Shown in pieces: positions 1 to 7,736 of a stretch of DNA of 64,000 nucleotides. Numbering within the stretch: position 1 is the first letter of the stretch; each line of letters opens with the position of its first letter. A program made the translations under genes and the position numbers. The notes beneath the pieces are model-generated. The model worked only from the letters and a program-made list of their open reading frames with translations. It searched no databases and was not told the DNA's origin. The stretch spans positions 62,001 through 126,000 of the forward strand of contig CAYJQC010000013.1 of NCBI GenBank assembly GCA_964372215.1, given 5' to 3'. The DNA is from DAIMFL01 sp964372215. GTDB lineage: Bacteria; Pseudomonadota; Alphaproteobacteria; Dongiales; Dongiaceae.

Positions 1-1028
1 CGGTCAAGCCGACAAGCTTTGAGATCGCCGCCGGCGAGTTTCTCGCGATTATGGGGCCGTCGGGCTGCGGAAAGACGACGACGCTGCGCATGCTCGCCGG
101 GCTAGAGGTACCGACTGCTGGCGAAATCCGCTTCGAGGGGCGGGTTATGAACGAGGTCAAGCCGCATGAGCGCGATACGCCCATGGTGTGGCAGTCGCTA
201 GCCCTGTTTCCCTTCCTCAATGTCAGGGAAAATGTCGAATTCGGTCTGAAGATGCGTGGCATGAACACCGCCAGCCGCAAGAAGAAGGCGCTCGACTGGC
301 TGGAGCGGCTGGGCATCGGGCCGTTCGCCGAGCGCAATGTCGCAAAGCTCTCGGGCGGCCAGAGGCAGCGCGTTGCGCTCGCCCGGTCGCTGGTGACCGA
401 ACCGAAGATTCTGTTGCTCGACGAGCCACTCTCGGCGCTCGATGCGCATCTCGTGATCCGCATGCAAAGCGTGCTGACCAAACTACAGAAGGAACTGGGC
501 ATAACCTTCGTGTACGTCACTCACAGCCAGTCGGAGGCATTCGCGATGGCTGACCGGGTGATCATCATGGCCCAGGGCGAGATCGCGCAAATCGGCAAGG
601 CCAAGGATATCTACCGCGCGCCGTCCAACAAGTTCGTCGCGGAGTTCGTCGGCCGCAACAATATTTTCGAAGGGAAGGTCAGCAAGGTGGGACCTACCGC
701 GGTGAGCGTCGAAACGGCTCTCGGTACATTCACGGCTCCGGCATCGGAATCGCGAAAACTCACAAAGGGCGATCTCTTGAGTTTCGTCGTGTCGGCCGAC
801 CTCGTTCAGCTTTCGGCTGAGCGTCCGGTCACCGACAACGTCGTCGAATGCCAACTCATATCCGAGCAGTTCATGGGCACAACCGTGACCTTGTTCCTCG
901 AAGCCAAGAACGGCACCGAACTCAAGGTGCAGATCGGGCAAAGAGAGCTTGAGACGATCGACTTCAAGGGCGCGACCACGCTCCACGCCAGCTGGCCCGC
1001 CGCCAGAGCCCACGTGCTGAACTCGTAA
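1..1028 (+). CDS. ABC transporter ATP-binding protein, polyamine/sugar type (5' partial)
   Basis: This is the energy-coupling ATPase of an ABC importer at the inner membrane. The reading frame is open from base 3, so the true start lies before the window. Visible are the Walker A motif GPSGCGKTT (bases 54-80), a Q-loop WQS, the signature LSGGQRQRVALA, Walker B LLLDEP and the H-loop VTH, followed by about 120 residues that fit a TOBE ligand-sensing domain. This architecture belongs to the PotA/MalK/UgpC group. A PotD/PotF-like binding protein of matching type lies at 6209-7318, so the transporter may import a polyamine or another small amine. Permease genes are not in the window and may lie upstream. 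The gene converges on the dehydrogenase at 1083. Confidence 0.9.
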   Translation, partial: VKPTSFEIAAGEFLAIMGPSGCGKTTTLRMLAGLEVPTAGEIRFEGRVMNEVKPHERDTPMVWQSLALFPFLNVRENVEFGLKMRGMNTASRKKKALDWLERLGIGPFAERNVAKLSGGQRQRVALARSLVTEPKILLLDEPLSALDAHLVIRMQSVLTKLQKELGITFVYVTHSQSEAFAMADRVIIMAQGEIAQIGKAKDIYRAPSNKFVAEFVGRNNIFEGKVSKVGPTAVSVETALGTFTAPASESRKLTKGDLLSFVVSADLVQLSAERPVTDNVVECQLISEQFMGTTVTLFLEAKNGTELKVQIGQRELETIDFKGATTLHASWPAARAHVLNS

Positions 1029-1082
1029 GACTGCAATCTGACTGAACGCACCCAGGGCAGTTCGCTGCGGCGTCGTCAAGCG

Positions 1083-3167
1083 CTAGCCGGTAGCTCCCGC
1101 CAGCGGCAGCTCGCGGCGGAACGGCACCTCGGCCCGACAGAGATCGTCGGCCGGCGCGTCCATCTCCCGCGCAGCGCGATGGCCGCCATAGACCGCCGCG
1201 GCGATGGTCGAGGGCGCATGGGCATCGCCGATCGCCGTCACGCCGGTGATGCCCGCGGCGGCGAGCGCCGCTTCGTCGCGTTTCAGATCGAGATACAGCG
1301 CCTCGTTCGGCAGCCGGCCGGACAGGGTCACGACCGCGCCGCAAGAATGTGTCGTTGACGCTCCGCCATAGACGCAGGCCAGCTCGACGTGGTCGCCGCG
1401 GAACGCCGTCACGGTCTTCTTCGTCAGCATCGTCACGCCGATTTCGATCAGCCGCTTCTGGATGCGCTCCATCTCCAGCATGTTCTCGGTCCAGGGCGAG
1501 ACCACGGCGGCGGGCGTGACGATGGCGACCTCCCGCCCGTCGCGCCGCAGCTTCTCGGCGATCACGCCGCCGAGATAGTAGTAATCGTCGTCATAGACCA
1601 CGACCGGCCCGTCCGGCGGCAGGCGGCCCGCCATGATGTCGTCGGGGGTGAACACGCCCGGCCCGTCGAAGCCCGGGACCGGCCAGAACAGCGCGCGCCC
1701 GACCCCGTCGCGCCGCCAAGTGGCGCCGGTCGCCAGGATCACCCGCGGAAAGCCGAACTCGCGCACCTGCGCCGCGTCGAGCCGGCTGTCGAGGTAGATC
1801 GACACGTTGGGCAGCTTCGAGAGCTGCTGGACCCGGTGGTCGCGCACCCGGATCCATTCGGCGAGGCCGGGCAGCTTCGCCTCCAGCGCAACACGGCCGC
1901 CGAGCTCGGTGCCGGCCTCCGCCAGGTGCACCTCATAGCCGCGCGCGCCCAGTGCCCGCGCCGCCTCCAGCCCCGCCGGCCCGGCGCCGACCACCAGCAC
2001 CGCGTCGTCGCTGGCCTTGGCGGGAATGATCTCGGGATGCCAGCCCTTGCGCCATTCCTCGCCCATGGTGGGATTCTGGGTGCAGCGGATCGGCGTGATC
2101 GTGAAATCGCCGGAGACACAGATGTTGCAGCCGATGCATTCGCGGATGTCCTCGGCCCGCCCCTCCTCGATCTTCTTCGGCAGGAACGGATCGGCGATGG
2201 ACGGCCTGGCGGCGCCGATCATGTCGAGCACGCCGCGGCGGATCAGCGACACCATGGTGTCGGGCGAGGTGAAGCGCCCGACCCCGACCACCGGCTTGCT
2301 GGTCAGCTTCTTGACGAACTCCACATGGGCCACCTGATGGCCCTCCGGCGCAAAACGGGAGGGAATCGAATCGTTCACCCAGGCGCTCAGATTCACGTCC
2401 CACAGATCCGGCAGCTCGGCCAGCATCTCCACCACCTCGCGCCCCTCGCCCGCGCCGGTGATGCCGTCCTTGCCCAGCAGCTCGTCGACCGCGAAGCGCA
2501 CGGCGATGGCGCACCTGTCGCCCACCGCGTCCTTCGCTTCCTCGATGACCTCGCGGAACAGGCGGACCCGGTTCTCCAGGCTGCCGCCATATTCGTCGAT
2601 GCGGTCGTTGCGGCGCTGCTGCAGGAAATGCATGGGCAGGGACAGGTCGTGCCCGGCATAGCAGTAGACGATGTCGAACCCGGCCCGCTTGGCGCGGATC
2701 GCGGCGTCGCGGTGCCAGCGGCGATAGTCGCGGATGTCTTGCCGGTCCATGGCACGGGCCTGGACCGGGGCGTAGCCGTTCACCGGCTGATGCGACGGGC
2801 CGATCGGTGCCTCGCGGCTGTATTTGTTGGAGCAGGACGGGCCGTTATGGACCAGCTCGCAGCCGGCCAGCGCGCCGTGCGCGTGCACCGCCTCGCACAT
2901 CAAGGCCAGCGCCGGAATATCGTCGTCATTCCACAGCCTGGCCTCGGCATAGGGGGAAACGTCGCCGGTCGGGTGGATCTCGCATTCCTCGGTGCAGATC
3001 ACCGCCCAGCCGCCTTCGGCCTTCATGCCGCGCATGGCGGCGTGGGAACGCGGCAACACGTGGCCCATGCCGTTGCAATGGGGCACCTGGTAAAATCGGT
3101 TCTTGGCGGTCACCGGGCCGATCCGGACCGGCTCGAACAGGATGTCGTATCGCGGATCGCGCGCCAT
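1083..3167 (-). CDS. Trimethylamine-dehydrogenase-family flavin/4Fe-4S amine dehydrogenase
   Basis: A 694-residue oxidoreductase, close to the 729 residues of trimethylamine dehydrogenase (TMADH). Family members oxidatively cleave C-N bonds of amines and pass electrons to ETF. In order: an FMN TIM barrel beginning ILFEPVRIG; FYQVPHC, whose Cys31 matches the Cys30 that binds FMN covalently in TMADH; Tyr and His of the active site (DIVYCYAGH); a 4Fe-4S set C-x2-C-x2-C-x11-C; then an ADP/FAD-binding half starting VLVVGAGPAG. The aromatic cage differs: by alignment from memory Tyr60 becomes Glu and Trp355 becomes Asp, while Trp264 and Asp267 are kept. Asp at 355 recalls histamine dehydrogenase, so trimethylamine is unlikely to be the substrate. 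The ATG at 3167 was chosen for its upstream GAGGGAAG and because the family N-terminus starts there. Dimethylamine, a diamine or a betaine derivative are possible. Confidence 0.85.
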   Translation of the reverse strand: MARDPRYDILFEPVRIGPVTAKNRFYQVPHCNGMGHVLPRSHAAMRGMKAEGGWAVICTEECEIHPTGDVSPYAEARLWNDDDIPALALMCEAVHAHGALAGCELVHNGPSCSNKYSREAPIGPSHQPVNGYAPVQARAMDRQDIRDYRRWHRDAAIRAKRAGFDIVYCYAGHDLSLPMHFLQQRRNDRIDEYGGSLENRVRLFREVIEEAKDAVGDRCAIAVRFAVDELLGKDGITGAGEGREVVEMLAELPDLWDVNLSAWVNDSIPSRFAPEGHQVAHVEFVKKLTSKPVVGVGRFTSPDTMVSLIRRGVLDMIGAARPSIADPFLPKKIEEGRAEDIRECIGCNICVSGDFTITPIRCTQNPTMGEEWRKGWHPEIIPAKASDDAVLVVGAGPAGLEAARALGARGYEVHLAEAGTELGGRVALEAKLPGLAEWIRVRDHRVQQLSKLPNVSIYLDSRLDAAQVREFGFPRVILATGATWRRDGVGRALFWPVPGFDGPGVFTPDDIMAGRLPPDGPVVVYDDDYYYLGGVIAEKLRRDGREVAIVTPAAVVSPWTENMLEMERIQKRLIEIGVTMLTKKTVTAFRGDHVELACVYGGASTTHSCGAVVTLSGRLPNEALYLDLKRDEAALAAAGITGVTAIGDAHAPSTIAAAVYGGHRAAREMDAPADDLCRAEVPFRRELPLAGATG

Positions 3168-3356
3168 TCGCTCTTCCCTCAGCTTTGTGTCGGCCAGGCC
3201 GACGGTCCGATCCCGGGGCGTGGATGGCAAGCCTCGGGGAAACCTGACGACCAATCCAGTATGATGGCGGTGCGCCCCCTGGGGCGTGGAGACCATTCCA
3301 GGGAGCCGCACCGCCGGTGGCGGCGCAGTCTATCGGCGCCGGCGCGGAGAGGGAAC

Positions 3357-4061
3357 ATGCGACCGACCCGATCAGGCGATTGCGCTTGGGGAGCCTGCAA
3401 CCGCGCCCTGGCGGCCCTGGGCATCCTTGCCATCGCCGTCGCCGGGCCGCTCCCGTTGCGCGCGGAGGGCGCCGCAGCGTCCGAACCGCGGGCCACGATC
3501 GCGCTCAGCGAGACCTACACCGCCCTGCGCGCCCTCGACACCCACCGCCGGCCGATCGACGAACCGCAAACGCTCGCGGGCGTGACTCTGCCGTTCCGCT
3601 CCGTCGTGGAAGGCCTGCTGCGCCATGCCGGGATCGAGGTGCCGCGCGATCCCTCGCCGGAGGCCGGGGTCACCATCATCATCGAGTGCGAAGGCACCAC
3701 CCGGGGCCAGCTCTACGACGCGTCGGTGCAAAGCCAGCGCATTCGCGAGCTGCGCTACACCGACGCCCGCGTCACCGGCTGGATCCGCATCGCCGCCGCC
3801 GACCGGATCGCCGAACGCGGCTTCGCCGGCGAGGTGGCGCTGGCCGTCAGCATCATCGGCATCGTCGACGGCCACGACCCGCGGCGCGATGCGATCTACG
3901 CGCCGTTCCACGAGGCCTTCGAGGCGCCCGGCGGGTTCCTGGACGCGCTCGGCGATGCCGCCCGCGAGATCTGGGGCGAGATGCCATTGCGCGCCGCGCT
4001 CGACGACCGCGACCCGCTGGTGCGCGAGGTGGCGCGCCGGGCCCTCGACAAGGCGCCGTGA
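3357..4061 (+). CDS. Hypothetical secreted protein
   Basis: I do not recognise a family. The 234-residue protein starts at an ATG preceded by GAGAGGGAA. It has an N-terminal signal peptide: a basic start, then a hydrophobic stretch ALAALGILAIAVAGPLPL and a likely cut near LRAEG. The rest is soluble and mixed alpha/beta, and it ends with DRDPLVREVARRALDK, which looks like the end of a HEAT-type helix pair. A periplasmic location is inferred. It is divergent from the amine dehydrogenase, with 189 bp between their starts. A very long open frame antisense to the dehydrogenase runs into this gene in the same phase but is a GC-composition shadow. Confidence 0.7.
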   Translation: MRPTRSGDCAWGACNRALAALGILAIAVAGPLPLRAEGAAASEPRATIALSETYTALRALDTHRRPIDEPQTLAGVTLPFRSVVEGLLRHAGIEVPRDPSPEAGVTIIIECEGTTRGQLYDASVQSQRIRELRYTDARVTGWIRIAAADRIAERGFAGEVALAVSIIGIVDGHDPRRDAIYAPFHEAFEAPGGFLDALGDAAREIWGEMPLRAALDDRDPLVREVARRALDKAP

Positions 4062-4085
4062 CGCCGGGCCGCCCCGCGCGCCCGT

Positions 4086-4838
4086 TCAATCCGGGTGTTC
4101 GGTCGTCCTGAGCCACACCCGCAGCGGCGCCAGCACCTCGAATCCGACCCTTTTCAGGGGCCCGAGCCTGTCGGCGCTTTCGTAGCCGACGATGGGCAGG
4201 CCGGGAAACGCGGCGGCGACTATGCCGACAGCCGATGCCCAGACCGTGTCGAGGGCCTCGGCCGGCCCGAACAGGTTCGACAAGCCGACCGCCCCGGCGG
4301 CACGGTTGGCGACCGCGCCGGCGACAATGGCGGCATCGTGGTAGGCGGCCAAGACCGCGATGTCCGGGTCGTCCAACAGCGCCGGGCGGAACAGCGGCGC
4401 CGGGCCAGCGCCCTCGGGATCGCCCGAAGCGCCCCGCCACGCGCCCTCCCAGGCAGCGAGATCGGCCGGGCAGCCAATGCGGGACCAGTGCGCGCCCGCC
4501 GCGTCGAGGGCCGGCCCGACGCCCAGTGGCGGATGGAAGATCCAGGTGGCCTCGAACAGGATCTCGAAGCCAAGCGGCGCGAGATCGAGGGCATGGAAGC
4601 TGTCCTTGACCGCGCAGCCGGCAATGCCGGCAACCAGGAGTTCCCGGATGCCTTGGAGCTGCTCGCGCGATCGCGCCGGGCCGGCGAGCGTCAAGGCATT
4701 CGGGTAGAGCGGCGGCACCGGAGCCAAGTTCAACCAGAGTCCATCGCGGAAGGTCCCCGGCGCCCCGTGCGATCGGCAGACCGCCTCGCACCATGCCGCG
4801 TTGTTCGCCGCCGCCACGGCTACCCGACCCGATTCCAT
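4086..4838 (-). CDS. GNAT-like protein of unknown substrate
   Basis: A 250-residue protein whose C-terminal half has the look of a GNAT acyltransferase. VAGAVANRAAGAVGLSNLF would be strand beta4 and the turn, and a long helix and the segment PIVGYESADRLGPLKRVGFEVLAPLRVWL would be the last strands. A clear Q/RxxGxG/A acetyl-CoA loop is missing, so catalysis is unproven. It resembles the second domain of small alphaproteobacterial acetyltransferases. It is convergent with the secreted protein (24 bp) and divergent from the Rieske oxygenase (114 bp between starts, which must hold both promoters). Its substrate is unknown. Confidence 0.65.
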   Translation of the reverse strand: MESGRVAVAAANNAAWCEAVCRSHGAPGTFRDGLWLNLAPVPPLYPNALTLAGPARSREQLQGIRELLVAGIAGCAVKDSFHALDLAPLGFEILFEATWIFHPPLGVGPALDAAGAHWSRIGCPADLAAWEGAWRGASGDPEGAGPAPLFRPALLDDPDIAVLAAYHDAAIVAGAVANRAAGAVGLSNLFGPAEALDTVWASAVGIVAAAFPGLPIVGYESADRLGPLKRVGFEVLAPLRVWLRTTEHPD

Positions 4839-4952
4839 TCTGGCCCCCCGCTGGCCGCCGGCAAATTCGGCGATGTCGGATTCGAGATACCGTCGAAAAC
4901 GCCAATAATGCTAGTACTAACCGGGCTTTGCTCATGCAATGGGAGAATACGG

Positions 4953-6080
4953 ATGTTGAACGCGACCGCCGACCGTCTGGCCGCCGAAAAGCCGCTGCAC
5001 GAGGACCCTGCGCGCTCCTACACCCTGTCCTCCCGCTACTACATCTCGCCCGACATCTTCGAGCGCGAACGCGAGGCGATCTTCTGCCGCTCGTGGATCT
5101 ATGCCGGTCATGTCGAGGAGCTGCGGGAGCCCGGCAGCTACATCACCGTGCCTGTCATCGACCAGAACATCGCGGTGATCCGCGGCAAGGACGGCCAGCT
5201 CAGGGCCTTCTACAACGTCTGCCAGCACCGCGCCCATGAGCTGCTGCGCGGACGCGGGCGCACCCCGGTCATCACCTGCCCCTACCACGCCTGGTCCTAT
5301 CACCTGGACGGCCGGCTGCGCAGCGCGCGCGGCAGCGAAAAGGTCGACGGCTTCAATGCCGGCGAGTTCTGCCTAAAGGGCATCCAGGTCGAGGAGTTCG
5401 GACCGTTCGTGTTCGTCAACCTCGATCCCGAGGCCGTCCCGCTGGCCGAGCAGGCCGGCGACCTGCTGGCGGAGATCCGCCGCTACGTGCCGGCGCTCGA
5501 CAAGCTGACCAAGGTCCAGACCGTGACCTTCGAGGTGAAGGCGAACTGGAAGGTCATCGTCGACAACTTCCTCGAGTGCTACCACTGCGATCCCGCGCAT
5601 CCGGCCTTCGTCCAGCTCGTCGACATGGACACCTATCGCTCCACCACCCATGGCATCCATTCGACCCATGTGAGCCGCAGCGGCCGGCCGGACAACAAGG
5701 CCTACAAGTTCGATCCCCAATCGGAATCCCAGATCGGCGCCTTCTGGCACCTGTGGCCGAACATGAGCTTCAACGTGGCGCCGGGCGATGCGAACTTCGC
5801 CTGCTTCTACCTGCAGCCGCTGGGTCCCGAGCGCACGCTGCAGATCACCGACTACTACTTCGCCGACGCCGAGATGACCGAACAGCGCAAGGCGCGCCTC
5901 GCCTACGCCAACGACGTATTGACGATCGAGGACAACAATCTCTGCGAATCCGTGCAGCGCGGGCTGCATTCCAAGGGCTATGTCCAGGGCCGCTTCATCG
6001 TCGATCGCGAACGCACCCAGATCAGCGAGCATGCGGTGCATCACTTCCACCGCCTGGTCGCCAAGGCGCTCGGCGCCTGA
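4953..6080 (+). CDS. Rieske non-heme iron oxygenase, CntA/YeaW (carnitine monooxygenase) type
   Basis: A 375-residue oxygenase component. The Rieske 2Fe-2S site is C90-x-H92 and C109-x2-H112. The catalytic iron site is DNFLECYHCDPAHPAF (H211, H216) with Asp327 in EDNNLCESVQRGL, and Glu208 sits three residues before the first His as in CntA. The motifs FYNVC.HR.H.LL, ITCPYHAW and the ending ISEH..HHFH follow the CntA/YeaW family, which removes trimethylamine from carnitine, gamma-butyrobetaine or betaine. The exact quaternary amine is inferred, not shown. The ATG follows GGGAG with 7 nt spacing. A reductase (CntB) is not in the window and must be supplied elsewhere. The adjacent amine dehydrogenase and formamidase suggest one catabolic route. 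Confidence 0.85.
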   Translation: MLNATADRLAAEKPLHEDPARSYTLSSRYYISPDIFEREREAIFCRSWIYAGHVEELREPGSYITVPVIDQNIAVIRGKDGQLRAFYNVCQHRAHELLRGRGRTPVITCPYHAWSYHLDGRLRSARGSEKVDGFNAGEFCLKGIQVEEFGPFVFVNLDPEAVPLAEQAGDLLAEIRRYVPALDKLTKVQTVTFEVKANWKVIVDNFLECYHCDPAHPAFVQLVDMDTYRSTTHGIHSTHVSRSGRPDNKAYKFDPQSESQIGAFWHLWPNMSFNVAPGDANFACFYLQPLGPERTLQITDYYFADAEMTEQRKARLAYANDVLTIEDNNLCESVQRGLHSKGYVQGRFIVDRERTQISEHAVHHFHRLVAKALGA

Positions 6081-6208
6081 ACCGCGCGCCGATTTCAGCG
6101 GGACCCGCTCGCCGCCGCCGACGCCTTTGACAGGCATCGGCCCGCGGTGGCACGCTCCGTCCCGTCGAGGCACGCGGTCAGAAATGACAAAGAAGCTTGG
6201 GGAACGAC

Positions 6209-7318
6209 GTGAACAAGGATGAACTGATCGACCGGATCGCTTCCGGAAGAATGACGCGCCGCCACTTCAACCAGCTGCTCGCGGCCATGGGATTGGGAGT
6301 CGTCACCACGGTCGGACGCAGCCCGGCAGCGCGCGCGGCGCCGCAGGATCTGCTGGTCTTCACCTGGGCGGGCTATGATGTGCCGCAGATGTTCCAGTCC
6401 TATACCACCAAGTACGGCGTATCGCCGCAGTTCAGCATTTTCGGCGGCACCGAGGAGGCCTTCCAGAAGTTGAACGGCGGCTTTGTCGCCGATGTGAGCC
6501 ACCCCTGCGTCGAGGACGTGGTACGCTGGCGCGGCGCCAACCTCATCAAGAAGCTCGACACGTCCCGGCTCGAGCATTGGGACAATCTGTTCCCGGACCT
6601 GTTCAACCTGCCCGGCGCGACGCTGAATGGCGAGCACTGGTTCATCCCGGTCGACTGGGGCAACGGCTCCCTGCTCTATCGCACCGACATGGTCGAAATC
6701 GATGAGGAGTCCTGGGCGCTCGCCTTCGACGAGCGCTACAAGGGCCGTATCTCCATGTACAACGCGACGCCGACGGTCACGGTGGCGGCGCTCACCCTCG
6801 GCATCGACCCGTTCGAGTTCAGCGACACCGACGGCGAGCGGATCAAGGAGCTCCTGACCAAGCAGCGTGCGCTCGTCCGCTTTTATTGGGATGCGCCGGC
6901 CGACTACCAGCAGGCCATGGCCTCGGGCGAGCTTGCCATCGCCTACGCTTGGAACGACGGACTGGCGGCGCTGCGCAAGCAGGGCGTGCCGGTGAAATAC
7001 ATGCGGCCGAAGGAAGGCATCATTACCTGGACCTGCGGAGTGGTCCACATGGCAAACGCCAAGGCGAGCGACGACGAGGTCTATGACTTCCTGAACGCCA
7101 TCACCGCGCCAGAGACCGGCAAGTTCCTCATCGAGGAGTACGCCTACGGCCATGCCAACAAGAAGGCATTCGAAATGGTCGACGCCGCGGTCCTGGAGAA
7201 TCTCGGCTTCACCTCGCCGACCGAACTGTTTTCGACCGGCGTCTTCGAGACCGAGACCTCGCCCGAGATGTCGCAGAAGCGCAACGACATCTTCGAGAGC
7301 GTGAAGATGGGCGGCTGA
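6209..7318 (+). CDS. Tat-exported spermidine/putrescine-type ABC substrate-binding protein
   Basis: A 369-residue periplasmic binding protein of the PotD/PotF class. The N-terminus has the twin-arginine motif TRRHFNQLL followed by a hydrophobic core (LLAAMGLGVV) and cleavage near AARAAP. The mature part begins LLVFTWAGYDVPQMF, typical of PotD relatives, and carries FGGTEEAFQKL and WGNGSLLYRTD. GTG at 6209 was chosen because GGGGA lies 5 nt upstream. Its transporter partners are probably the ATPase at 1-1028 and permeases outside the window. A strong hairpin follows 10 nt after the stop, before the formamidase genes. The ligand may be the amine handled by the neighbouring enzymes. Confidence 0.85.
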   Translation: MNKDELIDRIASGRMTRRHFNQLLAAMGLGVVTTVGRSPAARAAPQDLLVFTWAGYDVPQMFQSYTTKYGVSPQFSIFGGTEEAFQKLNGGFVADVSHPCVEDVVRWRGANLIKKLDTSRLEHWDNLFPDLFNLPGATLNGEHWFIPVDWGNGSLLYRTDMVEIDEESWALAFDERYKGRISMYNATPTVTVAALTLGIDPFEFSDTDGERIKELLTKQRALVRFYWDAPADYQQAMASGELAIAYAWNDGLAALRKQGVPVKYMRPKEGIITWTCGVVHMANAKASDDEVYDFLNAITAPETGKFLIEEYAYGHANKKAFEMVDAAVLENLGFTSPTELFSTGVFETETSPEMSQKRNDIFESVKMGG

Positions 7319-7327
7319 GACGCCGCC

Positions 7328-7356
7328 GGGACCTGCCCCGCCGCTGGGCAGGTCCC
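7328..7356 (+). terminator. 11-bp perfect hairpin after binding-protein gene
   Basis: GGGACCTGCCC (7328-7338) pairs perfectly with GGGCAGGTCCC (7346-7356) around a 7-nt loop. It starts 10 nt after the binding-protein stop and ends 30 nt before the formamidase small-subunit start. No T tract follows, so full termination is doubtful. A role in mRNA 3'-end protection or partial attenuation is more likely. Confidence 0.6.
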
Positions 7357-7386
7357 CCACCCCGGATCCGTGTGACGAGGACGCCC

Positions 7387-7692
7387 ATGTACCAGATCGA
7401 TCCCGATCGCATCGATCTCGCCGAAGAGTTCCGCGAGACCATGTGCGGCCGCCACAGCGGCGAGCTGCAGCGCGTGCTGAACCGGATGCGCGGCGGCGAG
7501 AATGCCGGCCGCTACGTGCTGGTTGCCGACCGCGCCGGCGGCAACCTGACCCTTGCCCGCATGGGCGCCGGACGCGGCGACCCGCTGACTCTCGTGCCGG
7601 GCTATGCCTTCGAGTCGCTCGCGCAGGCCGAGTGGGTAGTATTCAAGCTGCGCTGGAAGGAACTGACCGGTCGCGACCTGCCGCTCGACTGA
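7387..7692 (+). CDS. N,N-dimethylformamidase alpha (small) subunit-like protein
   Basis: A 101-residue protein matching the small subunit of N,N-dimethylformamidase (DmfA1, about 130 residues). The shared pattern is LQRV.N..R.....GRY, followed by a patterned stretch ending F.S...AE..VF..R (GYAFESLAQAEWVVFKLRW). It is about 30 residues shorter at the N-terminus than the characterised enzyme. The start at 7387 follows GAGG with 6 nt spacing. A GTG five codons upstream is a weaker option. The gene lies 44 bp before the large subunit, as expected for an alpha2beta2 enzyme made from one transcript. On its own the similarity is modest, and the pairing with the large subunit makes the call. Confidence 0.75.
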   Translation: MYQIDPDRIDLAEEFRETMCGRHSGELQRVLNRMRGGENAGRYVLVADRAGGNLTLARMGAGRGDPLTLVPGYAFESLAQAEWVVFKLRWKELTGRDLPLD

Positions 7693-7736
7693 CGCGCCGG
7701 CCGCGCCCGCGACCATCCGCCCCGAAGGATTCCAGA

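Noticed and set aside
1389..3356. Very long open frame antisense to the amine dehydrogenase, continuous with the secreted-protein frame
   Set aside because: The opposite strand carries an intact 694-residue enzyme with all cofactor motifs. Long antisense frames are common in DNA of this GC content, and the part before 3357 has no recognisable domain.
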